DNA from: Candidatus Kapaibacterium sp.
GTDB taxonomy: Bacteria > Bacteroidota > Ignavibacteria > Kapaibacteriales > UBA2268
Length of the DNA stretch: 15,059 nucleotides
Direction: 5' to 3'
NCBI GenBank assembly: GCA_938038165.1
Contig: CALHRB010000045.1
Coordinates: 1 to 15,059, forward strand
Position 1 is the stretch's first letter; the number at the start of each line of letters is the position of its first letter. Of this stretch, positions 7,624 to 14,697 are shown piece after piece. The notes beneath the pieces are model-generated. The model was not told the DNA's origin. It was given only the letters and a program-made list of their open reading frames with translations, and made no database searches. The translations under genes and the position numbers were made by a program.

Positions 7624-8736
7624 ATGCAATTTATTGATTTAAAAAGACAGTATGCCAGAATAGAAAACGAAATCCAGTCGGGATTCAGAAAGATTTGTGA
7701 GAACGCTCAGTTTATTATGGGAAGCGACATTTACCGATTAGAAGAAATGCTGGCAAATTATGTTGGCAGAAAATACTGTTTATCTTGTTCGTCAGGAACC
7801 GATGCTTTATTGATTCCATTAATGGCTTGGGGTGTTGGGCAGGGAGATGCAGTATTTACTACACCCTTTACCTTTATTGCCACTTCGGAAGTTGTAGTGC
7901 TTACTGGTGCTACTCCGGTTTTCGTAGATATTGACAAAAAGACTTTCAATATTTCACCGACAGAATTGGAAAATGTTATCGTGCAAACACTTAATGAAGG
8001 CAAATTAATTCCAAAAGCAATCATACCTGTTGATTTATTCGGATTAACTGCAGATTACGACGAAATAGTCAGAATTGCACAAAAATATAATTTATTAATT
8101 CTTGAGGATGCCGCACAAGGCTTTGGCGGAGTTTATAAAGGAAAAAGAGCCTGCAGCTTTGGTCAGGTTGCAGCTACTTCATTTTTCCCCGCAAAACCTT
8201 TGGGATGCTACGGTGACGGCGGAGCAATTTTCACGGATGACGATAATTTATTCGAGATTTTTAAATCAATCAGAATTCATGGGCAAGGCTCTGACAAATA
8301 TGATAATATCAGAACAGGGATAAATGGACGACTTGATACACTCCAGGCAATAGTTATAATGGAAAAATTAAAAATCTTTGATGATGAATTGGAAAAACGA
8401 AACTATGTAGCAAAAAAATATAATGAATTATTAAAGGATAAGTTGGTCGTACCTTTTGTTCCAGAGAATTGTCTATCTTCTTGGGCACAATATTCCGTCC
8501 TTGCTGAAAGTGCTTGGCACCGCTCAGAATTGCAGCAAAAGTTAAAAGAAAATGATATACCAACAGCAATATATTATCCAATACCATTACATTTGCAGAC
8601 CGCTTACAAAGAATTGGGCTATAAGTATGGAGATTTTCCTGCTTCAGAAGAAATTTCTTCAAGAATATTCAGTTTACCAATGCATCCATATTTGACTGAC
8701 GAAGAGATTGAATTTATTTGTTCAAAAATAAACTAA
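7624..8736 (+). CDS. wbpE: UDP-2-acetamido-2-deoxy-3-oxo-glucuronate aminotransferase (WbpE-like, DegT/DnrJ/EryC1/StrS)
   Basis: This 370-residue PLP-dependent sugar aminotransferase should transfer the amino group of glutamate to the 3-keto group made by the WbpB homologue downstream. It begins MQFIDLKRQY, as WbpE and relatives do. The fold-type I features are visible: a CSSGTDAL phosphate-binding turn, Asp162 in ILEDAAQGFG that pairs with the pyridine nitrogen, and Lys191 in SFFPAKPLGCYGDGGA as the Schiff-base lysine. The C-terminal region carries IYYPIPLHLQ, common in this family. Length matches the family (about 360-370). The gene lies 29 bases after glnA and 43 bases before the WbpB homologue. 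The specific substrate is inferred from its neighbours; the enzyme family itself is certain. Confidence 0.92.
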   Translation: MQFIDLKRQYARIENEIQSGFRKICENAQFIMGSDIYRLEEMLANYVGRKYCLSCSSGTDALLIPLMAWGVGQGDAVFTTPFTFIATSEVVVLTGATPVFVDIDKKTFNISPTELENVIVQTLNEGKLIPKAIIPVDLFGLTADYDEIVRIAQKYNLLILEDAAQGFGGVYKGKRACSFGQVAATSFFPAKPLGCYGDGGAIFTDDDNLFEIFKSIRIHGQGSDKYDNIRTGINGRLDTLQAIVIMEKLKIFDDELEKRNYVAKKYNELLKDKLVVPFVPENCLSSWAQYSVLAESAWHRSELQQKLKENDIPTAIYYPIPLHLQTAYKELGYKYGDFPASEEISSRIFSLPMHPYLTDEEIEFICSKIN

Positions 8737-8770
8737 AAATTAAGTATGCCGATTATAAAGTTGGTTAATT

Positions 8771-8774
8771 AGGA
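8771..8774 (+). promoter_or_regulatory. Ribosome binding site of wbpB
   Basis: AGGA followed by AAAGT lies five bases before the ATG at 8780. It overlaps the stop codon of an eight-codon micro-ORF at 8746-8772 that I do not treat as a gene. Confidence 0.5.
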
Positions 8775-8779
8775 AAAGT

Positions 8780-9721
8780 ATGAAAAATTTTGCAATATCT
8801 GGCGTTGGTGGATATATTGCTCCAAGACACTTGCAGGCAATAAAAGACACAGGAAACAGACTTGTTGCCGCTGTTGATATTCACGATTCTGTTGGAATAC
8901 TTGACAGGTATTTTCCTGATGCAAGTTTCTTTACTGAGATTGAAAGGTTCGATCGCCATCTTGAAAAATTAAGAAAACATTATCCCGAGGACAAAATCGA
9001 TTTTCTGTCAATATGTACCCCAAATCATCTTCACGATGCCCATATCAGACTTGCATTAAGGCTTCATGCAGATGCTATTTGCGAAAAGCCTTTAGTAATA
9101 AAACCATGGAACCTCGATGCTCTTGAAGAACTTGAGGAAGAAACTGGCAGAAAAGTATATAATATACTTCAACTTCGTGTCCACCCTGCTTTGATTGCTA
9201 TAAGGGATAAATTCAAAAAGACCAACAAAAAACATGATGTAGTTCTAACTTATATCACATCTCGAGGACCTTGGTATAAATACTCATGGAAAGGAGATAT
9301 TAATAAATCAGGCGGTATTGCAACAAATATCGGGATTCATTTTTTTGATTTTTTAATTTGGGTTTTTGGTCCGGTTCTTAATAGCGAAGTTCATCTATAT
9401 GCCGATGACAAAATGGCTGGATTTATTGAACTTCAAAACGCTAACGTCCGTTGGTTTTTGTCAACCGACAGGTTCGACCTTCCTCAAGAAGCCTTAGACT
9501 CCAAACAAACTACATATAGATTAATCACGGTTGACGGAGAAGAAGTTGAATTTACAAAAGGCTTTACCGATCTCCATACTGTGGTTTATCAGGAAATCCT
9601 TGATGGAAAAGGTTTTGGTATTTCTGATGCCAGACCCTCAATAGAACTTGTTTATAAAATCAGAAATTCGAGTCTCGAAAATAAATTTGATTATTTACAT
9701 CCTTTTCTACTAAATAAATAA
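8780..9721 (+). CDS. wbpB: UDP-N-acetyl-D-glucosaminuronate 3-dehydrogenase (WbpB/WlbA-like, Gfo/Idh/MocA)
   Basis: This 313-residue oxidoreductase should oxidise the 3-hydroxyl of UDP-GlcNAc uronic acid to the 3-keto form. In characterised WbpB/WlbA the bound NADH is recycled with 2-oxoglutarate, coupling it to the glutamate-using aminotransferase. The match to remembered WbpB is close along the whole length: the start MKNFAISGVGGYIAPRH, SICTPNHLH, the Gfo/Idh EKP motif at 102-104 with catalytic Lys103, YNILQLR, TYITSRGPWYKYSWKGD, NIGIHFFD with His187, and the tail GFTDLHT. Length equals the reference family (about 316). It is the strongest single marker that the cassette makes a 2,3-diamino sugar acid rather than a plain uronic acid. 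Confidence 0.94.
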   Translation: MKNFAISGVGGYIAPRHLQAIKDTGNRLVAAVDIHDSVGILDRYFPDASFFTEIERFDRHLEKLRKHYPEDKIDFLSICTPNHLHDAHIRLALRLHADAICEKPLVIKPWNLDALEELEEETGRKVYNILQLRVHPALIAIRDKFKKTNKKHDVVLTYITSRGPWYKYSWKGDINKSGGIATNIGIHFFDFLIWVFGPVLNSEVHLYADDKMAGFIELQNANVRWFLSTDRFDLPQEALDSKQTTYRLITVDGEEVEFTKGFTDLHTVVYQEILDGKGFGISDARPSIELVYKIRNSSLENKFDYLHPFLLNK

Positions 9722-9726
9722 TAAAT

Positions 9727-9730
9727 AGGA
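9727..9730 (+). promoter_or_regulatory. Ribosome binding site of wbpD
   Basis: AGGA lies four bases before the ATG at 9735, only a few bases after the wbpB stop, which supports co-translation. Confidence 0.5.
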
Positions 9731-9734
9731 CATT

Positions 9735-10319
9735 ATGGGATATTTCAAACACGAGTCAGCTTACGTTGATGAAAATGTCGAAATTGGAGACGGTACTAAA
9801 ATTTGGCATTTTTCTCATATTCAATCTGGAGCAAAAATTGGAAAAAATTGTGTTCTGGGGCAAAATGTTAATGTCGGGACCAACGTAAAAATTGGTAATT
9901 TTTGCAAAATTCAAAACAATGTATCCGTTTATGAAGGAGTCGAACTCGAGGATTATGTTTTTTGCGGTCCTTCAATGGTTTTCACTAATGTTATTGACCC
10001 AAGATGCAAATATCCTCAAGTTGGAAGCAAATTTTACCTAAAGACTTTAGTAAAAGAAGGTGCTTCTATTGGTGCAAATGCAACTATTGTTTGCGGTGTA
10101 ATAATTGGAAAAGCTGCTTTTATCGGTGCTGGTTCCGTCGTAACCAAAGATGTCCCTGATTTTGCTTTGGTTGTTGGTGTTCCCGGAAAAATCGTTGGTT
10201 GGGTTAGTGAAGCTGGTAAAAGATTAAACTTTGATGAAAACAACACAGCGTATTGCGAAAAATCTGGTGTTACATATAAATTTGATGGTCAAAAGGTTAT
10301 TGAACTTTCAAGAGATTGA
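9735..10319 (+). CDS. wbpD: UDP-2-acetamido-3-amino-2,3-dideoxy-glucuronate N-acetyltransferase (WbpD-like)
   Basis: This 194-residue protein is a left-handed beta-helix (hexapeptide) acetyltransferase. It should transfer acetyl from acetyl-CoA to the 3-amino group, giving UDP-2,3-diacetamido-2,3-dideoxy-glucuronic acid. Hexapeptide repeats run from about residue 10 to 155, with IWHFSHI near the start, then IGKNCVLGQNVNVG, YEGVELEDYVFCGPSMVFTNV and a final coil ending VVGVPGKIVGW. The short C-terminal tail (Asn/Tyr/Cys-rich, about 165-194) resembles the tail of WbpD-type enzymes. Length is normal (WbpD about 190). The gene lies 13 bases after wbpB and its stop is two bases before the next start. 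No 2-epimerase (WbpI-like) is in the window, so the glucuronic form is the last product supported here. Confidence 0.92.
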   Translation: MGYFKHESAYVDENVEIGDGTKIWHFSHIQSGAKIGKNCVLGQNVNVGTNVKIGNFCKIQNNVSVYEGVELEDYVFCGPSMVFTNVIDPRCKYPQVGSKFYLKTLVKEGASIGANATIVCGVIIGKAAFIGAGSVVTKDVPDFALVVGVPGKIVGWVSEAGKRLNFDENNTAYCEKSGVTYKFDGQKVIELSRD

Positions 10320-10321
10320 AA

Positions 10322-10609
10322 ATGCATTCACCTGAACTTATTGAATTTATCAACAAACATAAGTTTTTTTGGTGGTATGTCCCGAAAGATAAGCTCAATA
10401 ATTTATCTCTTGAATCAATAGTCGAAGTAACTTTAAACTATGGAAAGCTGAAAGACATTTCGGCATTGTTTATAATATTAGGTGAAGAAAAGGTAGTGGA
10501 TATATTTTTTGAAAAAATATCAAGACAGAGACACAATTTTTTTCCAAGAACCAAGCATTTTTTTGAACTTTATTTTAAGAGACATGTTCCAAAATATTCT
10601 GACAGATGA
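10322..10609 (+). CDS. Small protein of unknown function paired with an AbiEii-like nucleotidyltransferase
   Basis: I start this 95-residue protein at ATG 10322 (MHSPELIEF); an in-frame TTG at 10316 overlaps the wbpD stop and is less likely. It has no signal peptide or membrane segment. It is aromatic and basic, with HKFFWWYVPKDKL near the start, a helical SIVEVTLNYGKLKDISALF centre, and an FFPRTKHFFELYF segment near the end. Small proteins of this style often precede AbiEii-like nucleotidyltransferases in Bacteroidota, where they are suspected antitoxin or partner proteins; this is recollection and inference, not a proven match. Its last 26 bases overlap the next gene in another frame, implying translational coupling. 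It has no evident tie to the sugar pathway. Confidence 0.72.
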   Translation: MHSPELIEFINKHKFFWWYVPKDKLNNLSLESIVEVTLNYGKLKDISALFIILGEEKVVDIFFEKISRQRHNFFPRTKHFFELYFKRHVPKYSDR

Positions 10610-11207
10610 TCAAAAAAAACTGCTTCCACTTTTAAAGCTGTTTAATAAAGAATTTTGCTTGGTTAGTGGAACAGCGATCGCTTTGTATTTAAGGTATCGC
10701 TATTCTATTGTTTTTGATTTATTTACAAATAAAAAGCTGAGAACCAGAGCAATTAAAAATGTCCTTAAAAGTAATAATTCCAAACCAGAACAAACTCTTT
10801 TTGAAGATTTTGAACAATTACATTTCATAATCAATAAAGTAAAGATAACTTTTTTTTCTTACCCGCTTAATTTTTACTGCGAAAACAATTTTGAGCACAT
10901 TATTAAAATAGCCCATCTTTTAGATTTAGCAGCTTTGAAAGCTTTTGCTTTAGGGGGAAGAGCTAAATGGAAGGATTATGTTGATTTATACTTTTTATTA
11001 AAATATCATTATGCTTTAGATGAAATAATCAATAAAGCAAATGAAATGTTTGGAACTTTTTTTAGTGAAAAGTTATTCAGAGAGCAATTAACTTATTATA
11101 AGGATATAGATTATTCAGAAGAAGTTGTTTATTTCAATAAGGAAATCCCAGAATCAGAAATCAGGGATTTTTTAACTAGTATTGCAACAAATAAATTTAC
11201 TAATTGA
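10584..11207 (+). CDS. AbiEii/AbiGii-like nucleotidyltransferase, catalytic motif altered
   Basis: I start this 207-residue protein at ATG 10584 (MFQNILTDDQ), which gives the usual family N-terminus. A longer frame from 10509 would lie mostly inside the upstream gene. The family pattern is a GG-T-A-L-x-L block, then HR-x-S-x-D-x-D, then a distal K-D-x-x-D-L-Y-F-L-L segment. Here the first block reads SGTAIAL (Ser28, Gly29) and the second reads YRYSIVFDLF, with Val43 where the first metal-binding aspartate is expected and only Asp45 kept. The distal LAALKAFALGGRAKWKDYVDLYFLL is well conserved. Family members include AbiE-type toxins that modify tRNA or other substrates. With one aspartate missing, this copy may be inactive or altered. 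It overlaps its small partner by 26 bases and ends five bases before the next gene. Confidence 0.82.
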   Translation: MFQNILTDDQKKLLPLLKLFNKEFCLVSGTAIALYLRYRYSIVFDLFTNKKLRTRAIKNVLKSNNSKPEQTLFEDFEQLHFIINKVKITFFSYPLNFYCENNFEHIIKIAHLLDLAALKAFALGGRAKWKDYVDLYFLLKYHYALDEIINKANEMFGTFFSEKLFREQLTYYKDIDYSEEVVYFNKEIPESEIRDFLTSIATNKFTN

Positions 11208-11212
11208 AGAAT

Positions 11213-12310
11213 ATGTTAAACGGAAAAACAGTAGCGGTTGTTGTACCAGCTTTCAACGAAGAAAAACAAATATCAATGGTCATTGATTCTATGCCTTTCT
11301 TTGTTGATAGAATCATAATTGTGAATGATAAATCAACAGACCGAACAGCTGAAGTAGTGATGGAATATATAGAGCGAGAAAAACAAGCGACGGTTCATAT
11401 TGTAGAGGTAATGGGTGAAATAATCGAAACACGATATAATAGAGCTGATATAGTTGCACAAAAAATAAATGAAAAGGAAATCGATTTCTTTATTCCCTCA
11501 GAAATTGCAAATAAAAATCCCGAAAATGACAGAATCATTCTTATTAATATGCTTCAGAATGGTGGAGTTGGCGCTGCTATTGCAAGAGGTTATAAATGGT
11601 GCAAGGACTACGGGATTGATTGCACTGCCGTTATGGCTGGCGACGGTCAGATGGACCCTGCAGAGCTCGAAAGCATCTGCAAACCAGTTGTTGATGAGGG
11701 AATTGATTATGTTAAAGGCAATAGACTTATCCATCGCAGTGCTTTGCTTGTTATCCCAAAAATCCGTTTTCTTGGCAATTCCGTTTTATCAATTTTAACA
11801 AAAATAGCTTCTGGCTATTGGCATGTTTCCGATACTCAAACAGGATATACCGCTATATCAAAAAAGGCACTCAATGCTATCAGACTGCATAAGATTTATC
11901 CACGATACGGAATGCCTAATGACATTCTGGTGAAACTTAATATTGCCTTTTGCACACTGAGAGAAGTTGAAATCAAACCAGTTTATGATGTTGGTGAGCG
12001 GTCAAAAATGAAAATCTTCAAAGTTATACCAAAAATTTCTTGGCTGTTATTTAAATCTTTTTTCAAAAGGCTTTGGCTAAAATATCTTTTCCGTGATTTT
12101 CACCCTTTATTTTTACTCTATCATTTTTCATTTATTACTGGGATTATCTCGCTACCTTACGGATTTAAAATCCTCGAAAGATTATTCCAGGGAGCTTTAA
12201 TCGCCGAAGGCACTTTACTGGCTTTTTTCTTTCTTTTCATAAGTAGTTTTCAATCTTTACTGTTTGCTATGTGGATGGATATTCAGGATAATGAAAGATT
12301 ATATAAATAA
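11213..12310 (+). CDS. DPM1-like GT2 glycosyltransferase with C-terminal membrane segments and an internal insertion
   Basis: The start at ATG 11213 (MLNGKTVAVVVPAFNEE) gives 365 residues; an in-frame TTG at 11204 overlaps the previous stop. The GT-A fold opens with VVVPAFNEE, then VNDKSTDRT near 38-45, then NGGVGAAIARGY from 116. Asp144 in AGDGQMDP (with Asp148) is the metal-binding site. The C-terminal third has two hydrophobic helices, around HPLFLLYHFSFITGIISL and around TLLAFFFLFISSFQSLLF, so it is probably inner-membrane bound and may load a sugar on a polyprenyl phosphate or extend a lipid-linked glycan. About 43 residues (60-102) form an extra segment between beta strands that I do not know from typical relatives. 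The deacetylase gene overlaps its end by 20 bases. Confidence 0.9.
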   Translation: MLNGKTVAVVVPAFNEEKQISMVIDSMPFFVDRIIIVNDKSTDRTAEVVMEYIEREKQATVHIVEVMGEIIETRYNRADIVAQKINEKEIDFFIPSEIANKNPENDRIILINMLQNGGVGAAIARGYKWCKDYGIDCTAVMAGDGQMDPAELESICKPVVDEGIDYVKGNRLIHRSALLVIPKIRFLGNSVLSILTKIASGYWHVSDTQTGYTAISKKALNAIRLHKIYPRYGMPNDILVKLNIAFCTLREVEIKPVYDVGERSKMKIFKVIPKISWLLFKSFFKRLWLKYLFRDFHPLFLLYHFSFITGIISLPYGFKILERLFQGALIAEGTLLAFFFLFISSFQSLLFAMWMDIQDNERLYK

Positions 12311-13241
12311 AATCGCTCTTTCCATAGATGTTGAAGATTGGTACCACACACCTCTGGTTACCGGGGCTTCTTTCTCTAAATATAAAACCTTGGATGATTT
12401 TTTCTCTGACTGGAAAGGTAAATTTGATACTATTACCGAGCCAACACTAAAAATCCTCGAACTTTTGGAAAAATACAACATAACTGCTACTTTCTTTGTT
12501 GTTGCTAATGTTGTGCAAAATTATCCTTTGATTGTCGAAGCGCTAAAGAATTCTCCTCACGAAATTGCTTGCCATAGCCTTAATCATAATTCTTCAATTG
12601 ATTCCAAAACCAAACAACCCCTTCAACCATTGGAAGAATGGACAAAGGAACTTATTCAAGCAAAAAATATTCTTGAATATACTTTTCAAAAGGAAATAAT
12701 CGGTTATCGTGCTCCCGGTGCTTATTTTGGCAAATGGATGATTCCTGTGCTCGAGAAATTGGGCTTCAAATACGATTCTTCAATTGCTTATAACTCTCTT
12801 TACAACAAAACAGATGTCCAACTGACAAACATACCTTCGACCCCTTATAGATTAAATTCAAAAACGTTAGGACCGGATAACCCTGATTCCAATCTGATAG
12901 AATTGCCGTGGGCTAATATCAGATTTCTTGGCAAAAACATTCCTGCCGGAGGTGCTTACTTCTTTCGGCTTATGGGTTTCAATTTTTATAAATATGCAAT
13001 TAGAAAAAATCTTGAGAATGGCGATACGATGTTTTATTTTCATCCGATTGACTGCACTGATGACGAAATACCATTGAGCAATTTTAAGAGCCGTCCTTTT
13101 TATTGGATTAACAAGGGAACAAAAACACTTCGGAAAATTGAAAAACTATTTAAATATTTTGATGGCAGATTTGCCCCTTGTTCAGAGATTTACGAAAAAT
13201 ATATTTTAAAACAGGATGTTCAGTTTAGTCAAATACGATAA
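12291..13241 (+). CDS. NodB-type polysaccharide deacetylase (exopolysaccharide-locus family)
   Basis: I choose ATG 12291 (MKDYINKIALSIDVEDWYH) over ATG 12264, which adds nine residues encoded within the upstream gene. This gives 316 residues. The protein should remove N- or O-acetyl groups from a polysaccharide with a metal-dependent NodB site. The motifs are intact: SIDVEDWYH with Asp13 and Asp16, ACHSLNH with metal ligands His95 and His99, GYRAPG with Arg140, YDSSI, and FYFHPID with His251. The DVEDW opening is typical of the deacetylases in exosortase/PEP-CTERM-type exopolysaccharide loci rather than chitin or peptidoglycan deacetylases. No signal peptide is visible, as is common in this subfamily. 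It lies between a GT2 gene and a FemAB-like gene, overlapping both by 20-26 bases. Confidence 0.92.
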   Translation: MKDYINKIALSIDVEDWYHTPLVTGASFSKYKTLDDFFSDWKGKFDTITEPTLKILELLEKYNITATFFVVANVVQNYPLIVEALKNSPHEIACHSLNHNSSIDSKTKQPLQPLEEWTKELIQAKNILEYTFQKEIIGYRAPGAYFGKWMIPVLEKLGFKYDSSIAYNSLYNKTDVQLTNIPSTPYRLNSKTLGPDNPDSNLIELPWANIRFLGKNIPAGGAYFFRLMGFNFYKYAIRKNLENGDTMFYFHPIDCTDDEIPLSNFKSRPFYWINKGTKTLRKIEKLFKYFDGRFAPCSEIYEKYILKQDVQFSQIR

Positions 13242-14241
13242 GAATATTCATTTTTCAGCCTGGCAGGATTTCGTTCGCGATAACGGTCATTTGTATCACG
13301 ATATAAGATGGCTTGACATAATTCATCTCTCTTATTGCTTTGAACCTCATTTTTATTTAATATACAAAGACAATGAATTGTTTGCCTTGGCACCTTTATT
13401 TAGAATAAAAAAAAATAGCCTGCTTTCTCTGCCTTTCATTTCATATGCCGGCTTTTGCTTCAAGAAAGATTCAGCCATCAATGAGTCAGATAATTTCATC
13501 GAAAAATTAATGCTTGAAACCGATTTTGGCTTTGATATTATTGAAACGAGGACAAAAAATGGCAGATTAATTGAAAACAGCTTGACTCCTGAAGATCCTA
13601 AAATATATGTTACTATGATAAAAAATTTAGATGGGGATATTGACTCAGTTTTCAAAAATTTTGACAAAAAACAAAGAAATATGATCAGAAAGTCGGAGCA
13701 AGAGCCTTTTGAGCTGGTGGATACCGACTTAAATACTTTTTATAAAATATATCTGAAAGCCACAAATGATTTGGGAACTCCAGGACATAAAAAGATTTTT
13801 TTTAAAAATATTATTGAGTCATTCGGGTATAGTGTCCGATTGAAATTATTGAAGCGGGAGAAATTGGATGTTGGAGTATTATTCGAAATTGATTATTTTC
13901 GTACTCGTTATGATATGTGGGCTTTCAGTTTAAAAGATTTTTTCCAATACAAACCAAATGTTTTTATGTATTGGGAAACCTTGAAAGATGCAATTGAAAA
14001 GAAAATCGAACTTTATGATTTTGGCAGAAGCACCACTGGTGGCGGGACTTATAATTTCAAGAAAAATTGGGGAGCCGAACCTTTCAGATTAGATTATATA
14101 AGGATTAAAAAAAATAATGATAGTTTAATCAAGGATAATCTTAAGCCAAGAGAAGGAGGGAAATTGCCAATTATTTGGTCAAAAACTCCTCATTTTATTA
14201 CAAATAATATAGGTCCTATTATCAGAAAAAGAATAGTTTAG
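13216..14241 (+). CDS. FemAB-like GNAT-fold acyltransferase (exopolysaccharide-locus type)
   Basis: This 341-residue protein matches the FemAB-like family found with exosortase/PEP-CTERM exopolysaccharide genes. Marks are DKKQRNMIRKSEQ in the first GNAT-like half, then DLGTPGHKKIFFKNIIE, a PNVFMYWE segment, and the family signature LYDFGRSTTGGGTYNFKKNWGAEP near residues 270-295. Classic FemAB proteins add amino acids from aminoacyl-tRNA to peptidoglycan precursors. In exopolysaccharide loci the substrate is not known to me, so acylation or aminoacylation of the glycan is only an inference. The chosen ATG overlaps the deacetylase end by 26 bases; a later start would remove only a few residues. 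The stop is three bases before the next gene. Confidence 0.88.
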   Translation: MFSLVKYDKNIHFSAWQDFVRDNGHLYHDIRWLDIIHLSYCFEPHFYLIYKDNELFALAPLFRIKKNSLLSLPFISYAGFCFKKDSAINESDNFIEKLMLETDFGFDIIETRTKNGRLIENSLTPEDPKIYVTMIKNLDGDIDSVFKNFDKKQRNMIRKSEQEPFELVDTDLNTFYKIYLKATNDLGTPGHKKIFFKNIIESFGYSVRLKLLKREKLDVGVLFEIDYFRTRYDMWAFSLKDFFQYKPNVFMYWETLKDAIEKKIELYDFGRSTTGGGTYNFKKNWGAEPFRLDYIRIKKNNDSLIKDNLKPREGGKLPIIWSKTPHFITNNIGPIIRKRIV

Positions 14242-14244
14242 ATT

Positions 14245-14697
14245 GTGGCTTCAGAGCAATTATATCGAAAAAGGATAAGATATATAAAAAAGCTTTTGAA
14301 GGAGAAATTACCCGAAGACAGTCAGTATTTTCTATTTGGGTCAAGGGCAAAAGGGATTAATTCTAAATTTTCTGATATTGATATTGGTGTTACTTCTGTT
14401 AGAGAACTTGATAATAAAATAATCGAAATTAAGGAATTAATTGAGGAATCGTTTGTTCCTTATGATATTGACATTATTGATTTTAAAAATGTATCAAAAA
14501 AATTCAAAGATGAAGCATTAAAAAATGATTATCCCTTGGAGTTGAAAATCAAACAATACGGAAAAGCTCCAAAAGGATTTTCAGATCTGGTTGGAGTTGA
14601 TTTAATTGATCTTAAACAAAAAGTTGATAGTAAAATTATTGATGGTGTTTTAAATGGTCAAGCTCAAAAATTTGAATATACTACAGAGCTTTGTTAG
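14245..14697 (+). CDS. MNT-type nucleotidyltransferase with N-terminal part of a fused HEPN domain, cut by TAG
   Basis: The start is GTG 14245; no ATG occurs in the first part of the frame and a stop lies six bases upstream. Residues 1 to about 105 form a minimal nucleotidyltransferase: GSRAKG at 32-37, the metal-binding pair Asp44 and Asp46 in SDIDIG, and further acidic residues Asp76 and Asp79. Such domains can AMPylate or otherwise nucleotidylate a HEPN partner. Residues 106-150 are not MNT but the beginning of a HI0074-like HEPN domain (LIDLKQKVDSKIIDGVL, then KFEYTTELC). The frame stops at TAG 14695-14697, exactly where the HEPN family has a tryptophan, and continues in the same frame beyond. 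What is translated is thus a complete MNT plus a truncated HEPN, unless the stop is read through or is a sequence error. Confidence 0.85.
   Translation: MASEQLYRKRIRYIKKLLKEKLPEDSQYFLFGSRAKGINSKFSDIDIGVTSVRELDNKIIEIKELIEESFVPYDIDIIDFKNVSKKFKDEALKNDYPLELKIKQYGKAPKGFSDLVGVDLIDLKQKVDSKIIDGVLNGQAQKFEYTTELC

Noticed and set aside
8746..8772. Eight-codon micro-ORF (MPIIKLVN) in the gap before wbpB, with its stop in the ribosome site.
   Set aside because: Too short to judge, with no ribosome site of its own and no attenuator hairpin; expected by chance.
10509..10583. A 25-residue N-terminal extension of the AbiEii-like protein from an ATG at 10509.
   Set aside because: It is encoded entirely within the upstream gene in another frame, and MFQNILTDDQ at 10584 is the natural start for the family.
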